A stretch of 64,000 nt of DNA from JBMOLL01 sp049325415 (GTDB lineage Bacteria > Bacteroidota > Bacteroidia > Bacteroidales > GCA-2748055): NCBI GenBank assembly GCA_049325415.1, contig JBMOLL010000015.1, positions 54,096 to 118,095 of the forward strand, in the 5' to 3' direction. This document shows positions 1-7,869 of the stretch, one piece after another. A program made the translations under genes and the position numbers. The first letter of the stretch is position 1; every line of letters begins with the position of its first letter. A model generated the notes under the pieces. The model did not search any database and was not told the DNA's origin. It saw only the letters and a program-made list of their open reading frames with translations.

Positions 1-754
1 GGACGTAGCCGCGGGTTTCCCTGGGCAGGTAGTAATAGATATCCCAGAAGTTCCTTTTCCCTCCCGAGCGGCGGATGGCCTTGTTCACGTTCCCCGGCCC
101 GCAGTTATAGGCAGCGAGTGCGAGGGTCCAGTCGTTGTACATCCCGTAGAGATCCCTAAGAAAACGCGCCGCAGCATCGGTGGAGCGGATCGGATCGCGG
201 CGTTCATCGACCAGCGAGTTAATATTAAGTCCATATACCCTGGCTGTCCCGTACATAAACTGCCAGAGGCCCACGGCACGGGCGCGTGATACGGCGTTGG
301 GATTGAGGGCCGATTCGATTATGGCCAGGTATTTCAGTTCATAGGGGATGCCGTAGTAATCAAAAACCTCCTCGAAATAGGGGAAGTAGAGATCGGCGAG
401 GCCCAGCATGATCTTAACCTGCTCCCTCCTTTTCTTGGTATAGACGTTGATATAGTTCTTCACTAACCGGTTGTAGGTGAGGTCGATCACCGAGGGGATG
501 GCAGCCAGACGTTCGATGTAGACAGAGTCGGGAAAATCGGGGACAACGGTATCGGCCGGCAGCTGGCCATCGTCGATCATTTCTTCGAGCGACTGGTTAA
601 CATACCAGCTGTTCAACAGGCTGTCGAGGTTACTCTCAAAGCCTGTATTTGCGGGCTCTCCGGCAAAAAGCGAATCGGCTATAAAAATCGTATCCTGCCC
701 TTCAGCAATTGCCGGCAGTAGCGCCAGGGCACACCACAACATCCATCTTCTCAT
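1..754 (-). CDS. MltD-like lytic transglycosylase (3' end cut by window edge)
   Basis: Membrane- or periplasm-exposed murein lytic transglycosylase that would cleave peptidoglycan glycan strands. The ATG at 754 is followed by a short hydrophobic signal sequence (MRRWMLWCALALLPAIAEG). The SLT catalytic domain is visible: the general-acid Glu lies in the motif AIIESALNP, followed by SRARAVGLWQFM and, near the break, LALAAYNCGPGNVNKAI, all classic MltD/Slt signatures. The reading frame runs off position 1, so any C-terminal LysM repeats that MltD proteins normally carry cannot be seen. It starts 16 bases after the stop of the DUF5683 gene and is probably co-transcribed with parAB. A TAnnTTTG-like element (797-804 read on the minus strand) inside the end of the upstream gene could give it an extra promoter. 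Confidence 0.9.
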   Translation of the reverse strand, partial: MRRWMLWCALALLPAIAEGQDTIFIADSLFAGEPANTGFESNLDSLLNSWYVNQSLEEMIDDGQLPADTVVPDFPDSVYIERLAAIPSVIDLTYNRLVKNYINVYTKKRREQVKIMLGLADLYFPYFEEVFDYYGIPYELKYLAIIESALNPNAVSRARAVGLWQFMYGTARVYGLNINSLVDERRDPIRSTDAAARFLRDLYGMYNDWTLALAAYNCGPGNVNKAIRRSGGKRNFWDIYYYLPRETRGYV

Positions 755-770
755 CCTGAACTGACTAATT

Positions 771-1355
771 TTAAAATGAAAAACTGCAAGTTAAACCAAA
801 AGTACCCGAATTTGCAATACCCAGGGCATTTATCGGGCTCACCGTGGGGATAACCCGGAGGGAAAGATCCCTGCTGACATCCCAGTTAAAAAGCTGCGCA
901 TCGACATAGGCGTCGATCACCTGGAGCCCGTAAACGGCTACTGTGGCCAGATAGCTGATTTCCAGGTTCCTCCTCCAGTATTCGAGATACGATTTGTTAC
1001 GTTCGGACTGGTCGGACTGATAAGCTTTTACGGATTCGAGGTACCATTTATGATTATACCAGATGGCATAACCGGCCCCTCCGAATGCGGCATAAACGAC
1101 GGGGATTTTATAATATTTTTTATTGTAGGCCTGACCGAGGCCGGGTAGAACAAGGGCATACATGGTGGCTTTGATCGGGGAATGGGCTTTGACCTCCTCC
1201 GGTTTTTCGGGCAGCAACAGCGCTGCTGTATCCTGTATCGCAGGTTCCTGTGCTATCAGGCAGGCTGCGGGTAATACAAAAAGGAGAACTACTGCCGCAA
1301 TCCTCCCCTTCAATGATTTTCCTGTATGTTGCGTATGCCAAATATGACGAGTCAT
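771..1355 (-). CDS. DUF5683 domain membrane protein
   Basis: Small membrane protein of 194 residues, found next to parAB in many Bacteroidota. There is a hydrophobic segment near residues 18-36 with a possible cleavage after ACLIAQ, then the family signature HSPIKATMYALVLPGLGQ followed by AYNKKYYKIPVVYAA, and a second hydrophobic stretch. The C terminus (GIANSGTFGLTCSFSF) is rich in aromatic and small residues like the last strand of an outer-membrane barrel. Function is unknown. The start overlaps the parB stop as ATGA (4 bases), indicating translational coupling with parB. The family assignment rests on the conserved PGLGQAYN block, not on a search. Confidence 0.8.
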   Translation of the reverse strand: MTRHIWHTQHTGKSLKGRIAAVVLLFVLPAACLIAQEPAIQDTAALLLPEKPEEVKAHSPIKATMYALVLPGLGQAYNKKYYKIPVVYAAFGGAGYAIWYNHKWYLESVKAYQSDQSERNKSYLEYWRRNLEISYLATVAVYGLQVIDAYVDAQLFNWDVSRDLSLRVIPTVSPINALGIANSGTFGLTCSFSF

Positions 1356-2230
1356 GTACCCGGTTTATCAAGAACGCTGACAATCCTCTGCAGATCGTCA
1401 TCCGATTTGAATGGTATAACGATCCGGCCGTTGCCTTTATTATTCCTTTTAAACTCTACGGATACGCCAAAATGGTGGGAAAGGTGTTCACGAAGCTGTT
1501 CATACTCCGGGTTGGCTTCTACGGGTTCGTTCTCTTCTTCGTGGGTTCCTTCCTTGATCTTCTGCACGAGTTTTTCCACTGCCCTGACCGAAAGGTCCTG
1601 TGCCACGGTCTTTTCAAAGATCTCCACCTGCTGTTCGGGCGCTTCAATCCCAAGCAGGGCGCGGGCATGTCCCATCCCGATCTGTTTCTCGCGGATCCCG
1701 GCCTGAATTTCGGCGGGAAGTTTAAGAAGCCGGAGATAATTGGTCACGGTGGCTCTTTTCTTACCGACCCTGTCGCCCAGGTTTTCCTGAGTAAGGTTAC
1801 ATTCGTCGATGAGCCGCTGGTAGGAAATGGCTACCTCAATGGCATCCAGATCCTCCCGCTGAATATTCTCCACCAGCGCGAGCTCGAGCATATTCTCATC
1901 CTCAGCTTTCCGGACGAAGGCCGGGATCATTTTAAGTCCGGCCTTGAATGCGGCCCTGTATCGTCTTTCCCCGGTGATCAGCTGGTATCTCCCTTCATCG
2001 ACGCGACGTACCGTGATGGGCTGAATGATCCCGTGTTCACGGATGGAGAGCACCAGTTCCTCCAGCGACTGTTCGTCGAAATAGGTCCTGGGCTGGAACG
2101 GGTTGGTTTCAATCTGTTTGAGCGGTATCTCGTTCACCGATGCCACGGAACGGATCAGCTCCTTGTCAGCGCTATCCGAAACATCGATCAGTGCACCGAG
2201 ACCTCTGCCTAAAGCATTTTTTTGTGCCAT
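1352..2230 (-). CDS. parB: ParB/Spo0J chromosome partitioning protein
   Basis: Centromere-binding CTPase of the ParABS chromosome segregation system. The 292-residue length is normal. It opens with the family N terminus (MAQKNALGRGLGALID) and then has the ParB/Srx domain with NPFQPRTYF and the GERRYRAAFKAGL box that contributes to CTP binding. A central helix-turn-helix (LTQENLGDRVGKKRATVTNY) recognises parS, and a C-terminal dimerisation region follows. It begins 8 bases after the parA stop and overlaps the DUF5683 gene by 4 bases. I did not find a canonical parS palindrome in the intergenic part of the window. Confidence 0.97.
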   Translation of the reverse strand: MAQKNALGRGLGALIDVSDSADKELIRSVASVNEIPLKQIETNPFQPRTYFDEQSLEELVLSIREHGIIQPITVRRVDEGRYQLITGERRYRAAFKAGLKMIPAFVRKAEDENMLELALVENIQREDLDAIEVAISYQRLIDECNLTQENLGDRVGKKRATVTNYLRLLKLPAEIQAGIREKQIGMGHARALLGIEAPEQQVEIFEKTVAQDLSVRAVEKLVQKIKEGTHEEENEPVEANPEYEQLREHLSHHFGVSVEFKRNNKGNGRIVIPFKSDDDLQRIVSVLDKPGT

Positions 2231-2238
2231 ATCTTCCT

Positions 2239-3039
2239 TTATTCAATTATTTTCTCATTTTCCCGCAGCCTTGTGGCTTCGTTTTTCTGCAGGACTTCCC
2301 TGGCCAGGTTCAGGTAATTGACCGATCCCTTTGATTCCGCATCATAGAGAATGGCCGGCTTCCCGAAACTGGGTGCCTCACTCAACTTGATATTGCGTTG
2401 CACAATTGTTTCAAAAACCATCTGCTGGAAATGTTTCTTAACCTCTTCAACCACCTGGTTGGAAAGCCTCAGGCGGGCATCATACATCGTGAGCAGGAAG
2501 CCTTCAATTTCCAGTTCCTTGTTCAGTCCGCGCTGAATGATGTTAATGGTATTCAGTAGCTTGCCAAGCCCTTCCAGTGCAAAATATTCGCACTGCACGG
2601 GGATAAGCACGGAATCGGCCGCCGAAAGGGCGTTTACCGTGATCAGGCCGAGCGAGGGGGAACAGTCGATCAGGATGTATTCATACCGGCTGCTGATCTG
2701 CTCAACCACTTTCTTCAGGATAAATTCCCGCTCCGGCATGTTCAGCATTTCGATCTCCGCCCCAACCAGATCAATGTGCGAAGGGATCAGATCCAGCCCT
2801 TTGATCTCGGTATTGAGAATGATCTTGTTCGGATCGGCTCCGTCGATCAGGCACTCATAAATGCTCGTATTGATCTTCTTCAGATCAAAACCCATCCCCG
2901 ATGTGGCATTCGCCTGCGGATCAGCATCTATGATCAGTACACTTTTCTCCAATACGGCGAGACTGGCACCCAGGTTAATGGCCGTAGTGGTTTTGCCTAC
3001 TCCACCCTTTTGGTTTGCCAGCGCGATAACTTTACCCAT
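2239..3039 (-). CDS. parA: ParA/Soj chromosome partitioning ATPase
   Basis: Walker-type ATPase that with ParB positions the replication origin region. It has 266 residues. The deviant Walker A box is at the N terminus (ALANQKGGVGKTTTAINLG), the Walker A' region has VLIIDADPQANATSG, and Walker B is YILIDCSPSLGLIT. There is no N-terminal HTH extension, so this is the short chromosomal Soj type, not a plasmid ParA. It is the first gene of the operon parA-parB-DUF5683-transglycosylase. Two TAnnTTTG elements lie upstream on this strand (3085-3092 and 3245-3252). Confidence 0.97.
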   Translation of the reverse strand: MGKVIALANQKGGVGKTTTAINLGASLAVLEKSVLIIDADPQANATSGMGFDLKKINTSIYECLIDGADPNKIILNTEIKGLDLIPSHIDLVGAEIEMLNMPEREFILKKVVEQISSRYEYILIDCSPSLGLITVNALSAADSVLIPVQCEYFALEGLGKLLNTINIIQRGLNKELEIEGFLLTMYDARLRLSNQVVEEVKKHFQQMVFETIVQRNIKLSEAPSFGKPAILYDAESKGSVNYLNLAREVLQKNEATRLRENEKIIE

Positions 3040-3084
3040 CTTTATGCTGTTTTGAATTTGAGATTGATTTGCTGAAACGGATCA

Positions 3085-3092
3085 CAAATTTA
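3085..3092 (-). promoter_or_regulatory. -7 element, parAB proximal promoter
   Basis: Read on the minus strand this is TAAATTTG, an exact match to the Bacteroidota -7 consensus TAnnTTTG, 45 bases before the parA start. No clear -33 TTTG at the usual distance. Confidence 0.5.
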
Positions 3093-3244
3093 CACTTTTC
3101 GACCTGCTCACCGGGCTTTGAAACATCCTTATTGTAAACAATCAATTTTCAACTTATTAACACCTTATTAACAGGTTTTCCTACTGATTGTTAACATGTT
3201 CAACCTGTGTGCCTTGACCCTGTTCCGGGTTCTCTCCCGACCCT

Positions 3245-3252
3245 CAAAGATA
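3245..3252 (-). promoter_or_regulatory. -7 element, possible parAB distal promoter
   Basis: Minus-strand TATCTTTG, an exact TAnnTTTG match. A transcript from here would run through the DnaA-box-like repeats before reaching parA, giving a leader of about 200 bases. Confidence 0.4.
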
Positions 3253-3471
3253 GAATTTCAATTGAACAAAGTGAGTAAAAAAAAGAAAAAAGATCGGGCC
3301 GGCCCCGGGGGCTGAAGGCAGGATTGCCTGTGCTGCATCTCCTCCTGGCAGCAAAGTCTGCAACTAAAGAAAAACAGCGGAACTTTTTGGGAATTTTATT
3401 GTTATCTTCCTGTCCCGCATCCGTTTAGATGCATCACAGACACGAAATAAACATACTGTCATATTTTAATG

Positions 3472-3479
3472 TATCTTTG
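3472..3479 (+). promoter_or_regulatory. -7 element for the lipid kinase gene
   Basis: TATCTTTG matches TAnnTTTG exactly and lies 16 bases before the ATG at 3496, so the untranslated leader would be only about 10 bases. Confidence 0.6.
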
Positions 3480-3495
3480 AGCCGGAAAAACAGAG

Positions 3496-4437
3496 ATGAA
3501 GAATAATCGTTGGTTAATCGTTGTGAATCAGGCTGCCGGAGCCGGCAAAGCCGGAGCCGACTGGCCGGGGATCGCTTCCCTGCTGGAGAAACATAATTTC
3601 CAGTTTGATGCGGTAATGACCCAGCGGCGGTTGCATGCCATGGCGCTGACACGCCGTTTGATTGAAGAAAAAGGGTATAACCGGATCATCGTGGTAGGTG
3701 GCGACGGTACCATGAACGAAGTGATCAACGGGGTCTTTGCCCAGAAAAAGTTTCAGACCACGGAGATCATGCTGGGTATGATCTCGGTTGGCACAGGGAA
3801 CGACTGGGCCAGGATGTTCAATCTGCCGAGGGATTACGAATCGGCCATCATCACGATCAGCCAGCAAAAGACCTTTGTCCAGGATGCCGGCCTGGTTACC
3901 TACACCCGTTCCGATAAGACCTGGCATCGCTATTTCATCAACATCGCCGGGATGGGTTTTGGCGCCAAGGTGGTCGACAGAACCAACCAGCTCAAGCAAA
4001 AGGGGAAAAGCAGCCCCTCCCTGTATCTTCTCAATATCTTCACCAGCCTGCTCAACTACCGTTCGGTGAAAACATCGATTCAGATCGACGGGGAAAAATA
4101 TTACCGGGATGTATTCAGCTTCAATGTGGGGATCTGTAAATACAACGGCGGCGGGATGATCCAGGTACCCGATGCCATACCCGATGACGGACTGTTCAAT
4201 ATGACCCTGATCCGGAAAATGGGCAAACTGAATATCATTGCGAATATCAAGAAATTGTATAACGGAACGATCACCCGGCATTCGAAGGTGGAAACCTGGA
4301 TTGGCAAATCGGTGATAGTGGACGGTCCCAAAAAGATCCACCTGGAGACCGACGGGGAAACACTCGGCCATTCTCCAATGGAATTCCGTATTATTCCGCG
4401 CAGTGTAAAAGTGATTTCAGGGAACCTCTCTGCCTGA
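3496..4437 (+). CDS. Diacylglycerol/lipid kinase (DagK/YegS/BmrU family)
   Basis: Lipid kinase that phosphorylates diacylglycerol or a related lipid using ATP, feeding phosphatidic acid back into phospholipid synthesis. The 313-residue length is typical. The nucleotide-binding DAGK catalytic domain is at the N terminus, with the hallmark VVGGDGTMNEVINGV and then SVGTGNDWARMF. The C-terminal lid domain runs from about residue 150 (FINIAGMGFGAKVV). The exact lipid substrate cannot be told from sequence. The stop codon directly abuts the stop of the convergent cyclotransferase gene with no base between. Confidence 0.92.
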   Translation: MKNNRWLIVVNQAAGAGKAGADWPGIASLLEKHNFQFDAVMTQRRLHAMALTRRLIEEKGYNRIIVVGGDGTMNEVINGVFAQKKFQTTEIMLGMISVGTGNDWARMFNLPRDYESAIITISQQKTFVQDAGLVTYTRSDKTWHRYFINIAGMGFGAKVVDRTNQLKQKGKSSPSLYLLNIFTSLLNYRSVKTSIQIDGEKYYRDVFSFNVGICKYNGGGMIQVPDAIPDDGLFNMTLIRKMGKLNIIANIKKLYNGTITRHSKVETWIGKSVIVDGPKKIHLETDGETLGHSPMEFRIIPRSVKVISGNLSA

Positions 4438-5529
4438 TCATTCGCCGATCCTTACCAGTTCAATCTGATACATTTTCGGCCAGTATTTTCCGGTCACAAA
4501 AAGTCTTTTTCCCTCCCTGTCCCAGGCAATGCCGTTCAGAACATTGGTATTGGGTTTCCGTTCGCTGACCGGGAGGATCCCTTTCAGATTGGCCCTTCCC
4601 TCCACCTTGCCCGTCCGGGGATCGATGATGTAAATATCGTCGGTGTAGTAGCGGTTGGCGTAGATCTTTCCGTTGATGTATTCCAGTTCGTTGAGACTGT
4701 CGACCGGCCCGTTGTGGTCATAGACCTCTATTTGCCTGGTTACGGTAAACGATTCAGGTTCAATGAAGTAGAGTATATTTGTTCCATCGCTCATAATTAG
4801 TTCACTGCCGTTATTCGTCAGGCCCCAGCCCTCCTTGTTCTGGTAGTACACTTTCTGGATCTGCTCGAAGGTCTTGCGGTCGTAAACGAAACCCACCTGC
4901 GACAGGTAGGTGATCTGGTAGATCCGGTCGCCAAAAAGTGTGATCCCCTCCCCAAAAAACTGACTGGAAAGATCCCTGATCTGAACAACTTTTCCGTCTC
5001 CCGGAGAGACCCTTCTCAGTGATGATTCGCCTTTCTGGCCGGTACCCTCGTAAAACCACCCGTCGACATATTCAAGGCCCTGGGTGTAAGCGCCCGCATC
5101 GTGCGGGAAGCTGTTCAGTACCCGGTAGGTATAGCCGACCGGTTGAATATCGGAGAGCAGGGCAAACTGCACACTGTGATTTTCCCTTTTTCCATCGGAA
5201 AGAGATACGGCCACGCGCAGGGCTTTTCGACCGGGATTCATGCCGGACGTAGGGATCCGGAACTCGCGGGTATCCCCCGGGAAAACCATCCGTTTGCCCT
5301 CAAAAAATACTTCCGTGGAATCGACGTGTACCGAGTCGGCAATTGTAAGCAACACCGGAACGGGCTCACCAGTAATGAGCCTGACGCCGTTCTCCGGTGA
5401 TTTCAGTGCTGTCAGCTTTTGTACAGGCACCTCCACCTCTTCCGTACCTGCTATCCTGTTTCCGTTATTGCCGCAGGCTGTGAGCAGGAGCGCTGCGACT
5501 GCAATCAGACTGTAAAGTGGAACTCTCAT
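4438..5529 (-). CDS. Glutaminyl-peptide cyclotransferase, lipoprotein (plant/bacterial type)
   Basis: Predicted envelope enzyme that converts N-terminal glutamine of peptides or proteins to pyroglutamate. It has a lipoprotein signal with lipobox LLTACG at about residues 15-20, a roughly 110-residue Ig-like N-terminal domain, then a five-bladed propeller of the glutamine cyclotransferase family (VLNSFPHDAGAYTQGLEY, WFYEGTGQKGESSLRRV, NELEYINGKIYANRYYTDD, LNGIAWDREGKRLFVTGKYW). The conserved YTQGLE and GIAWD blocks support the family. It is separated by 8 bases from the upstream HAD gene and probably shares its promoter. In Bacteroidota this enzyme plausibly acts on exported proteins whose cleaved N terminus is Gln, but that role is inferred. 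Confidence 0.88.
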   Translation of the reverse strand: MRVPLYSLIAVAALLLTACGNNGNRIAGTEEVEVPVQKLTALKSPENGVRLITGEPVPVLLTIADSVHVDSTEVFFEGKRMVFPGDTREFRIPTSGMNPGRKALRVAVSLSDGKRENHSVQFALLSDIQPVGYTYRVLNSFPHDAGAYTQGLEYVDGWFYEGTGQKGESSLRRVSPGDGKVVQIRDLSSQFFGEGITLFGDRIYQITYLSQVGFVYDRKTFEQIQKVYYQNKEGWGLTNNGSELIMSDGTNILYFIEPESFTVTRQIEVYDHNGPVDSLNELEYINGKIYANRYYTDDIYIIDPRTGKVEGRANLKGILPVSERKPNTNVLNGIAWDREGKRLFVTGKYWPKMYQIELVRIGE

Positions 5530-5537
5530 AGAATTCG

Positions 5538-5951
5538 TTATTTTCCAAATAGACGTCCAAGGCCCTTATTGCGGGGCAGCCTTTTCAATTCATCCTTAAG
5601 GTTGGGCACCTCATCCGGGTGGATCATGTGCCAGATCTCGCCCCAGCCGGGAAATCCGCCCACGTTCCTGTCGTCGATAAAAAGATCGGCATGGATCTTT
5701 CGCGGTGTGTTTTCCGGTTCAAATACCTCTTCAGGGTAGCTCCTGTTGACGGCATAAAACTCCACCCCGTTCTTCCGGCAGTATTCCACGGCCTCCTCCA
5801 GTTCCTTCCCTGTACGGAGTGTCCAGAGGATCAGCTGATGGTGTCGCCGCTGCAGGGCTTTCAGTGTCTCGAAGGCAAAGGTGATCTCTTTCCCTATCGC
5901 GGGGTAACGATGTTCAACGATTGTTCCATCGAAATCAACTGCAATGATCAT
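5538..5951 (-). CDS. Small HAD-superfamily hydrolase (BT0820-like)
   Basis: Compact 137-residue cytosolic HAD phosphatase. Motif I is at the N terminus (IIAVDFDGTIVEH), motif II is in ILWTLRTG, and the acidic motif IV is ADLFIDDRNVGG. There is no sizeable cap domain. The whole length, including GWGEIWHMIHP near the end, resembles Bacteroides thetaiotaomicron BT0820-type proteins of known fold. The substrate is unknown. It leads a two-gene operon with the cyclotransferase, preceded by a TATTTTTG -7 element. Confidence 0.85.
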   Translation of the reverse strand: MIIAVDFDGTIVEHRYPAIGKEITFAFETLKALQRRHHQLILWTLRTGKELEEAVEYCRKNGVEFYAVNRSYPEEVFEPENTPRKIHADLFIDDRNVGGFPGWGEIWHMIHPDEVPNLKDELKRLPRNKGLGRLFGK

Positions 5952-5982
5952 TTTTTACGGGCTATTATGGGATTTGACGGGT

Positions 5983-5990
5983 CAAAAATA
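5983..5990 (-). promoter_or_regulatory. -7 element for HAD-cyclotransferase operon
   Basis: Minus-strand TATTTTTG (TAnnTTTG), 32 bases before the HAD start, in the short gap after the cysteine synthase stop. Confidence 0.45.
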
Positions 5991-6001
5991 CCAAAAACGA
6001 A

Positions 6002-6913
6002 TTAAAACAGGTCATTCACTGATAAATATCTTTCCCCGGTATCGTAACAGAAGGTCAGTATCCTGGCTCCCGGTTCGAGGTCCGGAATGAGTTTTCCGAC
6101 AGCCGCCAGAGAAGCTCCGGAGGATATCCCCACGAAGAGTCCTTCTTCCGAGGCTGCCCTCCTGGCATAGAGATAGGCTTCATCCTTTTCCACGTTTATC
6201 GTACTATCGATCAGGGAGGTATTCAGGTTCCGGGGGATAAAACCGGCACCGATTCCCATGAGCGGGTGCGGTCCGGGGCTCCCTCCCCCGATTACCGGGG
6301 ATAGTGCCGGTTCGACGGCCCATACCTTCATCCGGGGAAACTTTTCCTTCAGGATCTGCGCCACACCGGTCAAATGTCCGCCGGTACCGACCCCGGTGAC
6401 CAGGTGGTCGAAACCATCGGGAAAGTCGTTCAGGATCTCCAGCGCTGTGGTTCGCATATGCACTTCAGGATTGGCCGGGTTTTCAAACTGGGAAGGCATC
6501 CAGCTCCCTTCATTCTCGTTCAGGAGTTCCAGCGCTCTGCTGATCGATCCTTTCATACCCTGCTCCCGGGGAGTAAGTTCTATTTCCGCACCGTAAGCTT
6601 TAACAACGGCCCGTCGCTCGACCGACATCGACTCGGGCATAACGAGGATCAGCCGGTAACCCCTAACTGCGGCGACCATGGCCAATCCGATCCCTGTGTT
6701 GCCGGAGGTCGGTTCAATAATCAGCCCTCCCTTTTTCAGCAGTCCCTTTCGCTCCGCCTCATTCACCATGGCCAGTGCAATCCGGTCCTTGATACTGCCT
6801 CCGGGATTTGTTTTCTCCAGCTTTACCCACACCTCCTGACTACCGGGATAAAGCCTGTTAATACGGATATGAGGTGTGTTCCCTATTGTTTCCAGAATAT
6901 TGTCAGCTTTCAT
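6002..6913 (-). CDS. cysK: Cysteine synthase (O-acetylserine sulfhydrylase)
   Basis: PLP enzyme that makes L-cysteine from O-acetylserine and sulfide in the cytosol. It has 303 residues. The PLP lysine lies in LEKTNPGGSIKDRIALAM, the substrate loop is EPTSGNTGIGLAMVAA, the phosphate-binding glycine loop is GVGTGGHLTGVAQIL, and the C-terminal SSGASL block is present. It follows serine acetyltransferase by 44 bases on the same strand, so the two steps of cysteine synthesis are adjacent and likely co-transcribed. CysK and CysM types cannot be separated with certainty; CysK is the default. Confidence 0.94.
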   Translation of the reverse strand: MKADNILETIGNTPHIRINRLYPGSQEVWVKLEKTNPGGSIKDRIALAMVNEAERKGLLKKGGLIIEPTSGNTGIGLAMVAAVRGYRLILVMPESMSVERRAVVKAYGAEIELTPREQGMKGSISRALELLNENEGSWMPSQFENPANPEVHMRTTALEILNDFPDGFDHLVTGVGTGGHLTGVAQILKEKFPRMKVWAVEPALSPVIGGGSPGPHPLMGIGAGFIPRNLNTSLIDSTINVEKDEAYLYARRAASEEGLFVGISSGASLAAVGKLIPDLEPGARILTFCYDTGERYLSVNDLF

Positions 6914-6957
6914 TTTCTTTCAGTTTTTGTTTGTTTCCGGTTCAGCAGTAGCCTTTA

Positions 6958-7797
6958 CTAAATCACAAAATCAATGGCTTCCTTCAGGTCCCTGCTGTCT
7001 TTGACAATAACCCGGTGCTGCCTGAACACGACCGAATGGGGCAGGATGCTTTCGGTGATCCATGTATTGCCTCCCACGACCGTATCGTGACCGATTACGG
7101 TTTTGCCGCCAAGGATGGTGCTTCCCGCGTAGATCACCACGTTATCCCCGATGGTTGGATGCCGTTTGGTATTGGCCAGGCTTTTTTCCACGGAGAGTGC
7201 ACCAATCGTCACGCCCTGATAGATCCTGACACCGTTCCCGATCTCGGCAGTCTCCCCGATAACTATTCCGGTGCCGTGATCAATGAAAAAGGGAGTTCCG
7301 ATCTTTGCACCGGGATGAATATCGATCCCGGTCTTGCTGTGCACATACTCCATCATTACCCTCGGCAATACCGGTACCTTCATTTCGTAGAGGAGGTGAG
7401 CCAGCCGGTACACAGCAATGCAGTAAAAGCCCGGATAGCAGAGTATGATTTCCTCGACGCAACTGGCTGCGGGGTCGTAACGTGCAATGGCTTCCGCATC
7501 GGAGAGCAGGACCCTGTAGGTCTCCGGCAGCTTTTCGAAAAACTGCCGGCCAAGGTCTTCCGGGGATTCCCTCAATGAAACCCTGATGGAATAGAGCAGG
7601 TCTTTCAGCCGGAGAGAACAATTCTCCAGCCCGGCTTCGATCTCTTCGCGGGAAATCCGGTAATTTGTTTTTATGGGGAAAAGGGTGGCTATGAGCGCAT
7701 CAACAAATTCATGGGTTCCGACCATGGAGGGAACTTCCATGCAATACGCGTTATTGATCTTGCTCAGGTAGGATGAAAAATCGCTGAGTGAGTTCAT
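6958..7797 (-). CDS. cysE: Serine O-acetyltransferase (EpsC type)
   Basis: Acetyl-CoA:serine acetyltransferase, the step before cysteine synthase. It has 279 residues with an N-terminal helical region and a C-terminal left-handed beta helix of hexapeptide repeats from about residue 155 (GIDIHPGAKIGTPFFIDHG, IVIGETAEIGNGVRIYQG, HPTIGDNVVIYAGSTILGG). The DHGTG and GNGVRIYQGVTIGA blocks are the CysE signature. No C-terminal Ile resembling the CysK-docking tail beyond the final VI is obvious, although the protein does end in FVI, compatible with complex formation with CysK. Confidence 0.93.
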   Translation of the reverse strand: MNSLSDFSSYLSKINNAYCMEVPSMVGTHEFVDALIATLFPIKTNYRISREEIEAGLENCSLRLKDLLYSIRVSLRESPEDLGRQFFEKLPETYRVLLSDAEAIARYDPAASCVEEIILCYPGFYCIAVYRLAHLLYEMKVPVLPRVMMEYVHSKTGIDIHPGAKIGTPFFIDHGTGIVIGETAEIGNGVRIYQGVTIGALSVEKSLANTKRHPTIGDNVVIYAGSTILGGKTVIGHDTVVGGNTWITESILPHSVVFRQHRVIVKDSRDLKEAIDFVI

Positions 7798-7869
7798 TTG
7801 CTCCTGGTTATTGGTAAAAGACGGTCATCAACTGAGTGGTCTCAGCTACCGTGCAGAATATCTTATTAA

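Larger units (their letters stand above)
3040..3495. other. 456-base gap between parA and lipid kinase, DnaA-box-like repeats
   Basis: Divergent non-coding region. It holds two identical 9-mers TTATTAACA at 3154-3162 and 3165-3173, spaced 11 bases (one helical turn). Each is one mismatch from the E. coli DnaA box TTATNCACA. Related 9-mers are TTGTAAACA at 3132-3140 and TTGTTAACA at 3188-3196. An A-rich tract follows at 3271-3295, then a GC-rich stretch near 3297-3315. Three TAnnTTTG promoter elements are present (two toward parA, one toward the lipid kinase). No open reading frame of note. Confidence 0.5.

Noticed and set aside
1250..2212. Long plus-strand open frame opposite parB (320 codons)
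   Set aside because: Lies wholly opposite a clear parB gene; its product has no recognisable features and mirrors codon bias of the real strand.
3040..3495. Search for a parS palindrome (TGTTTCACGTGAAACA) near parAB
   Set aside because: No full or near-full copy found; the small palindromes GTTAAC and AACATGTT at 3190-3200 do not extend.
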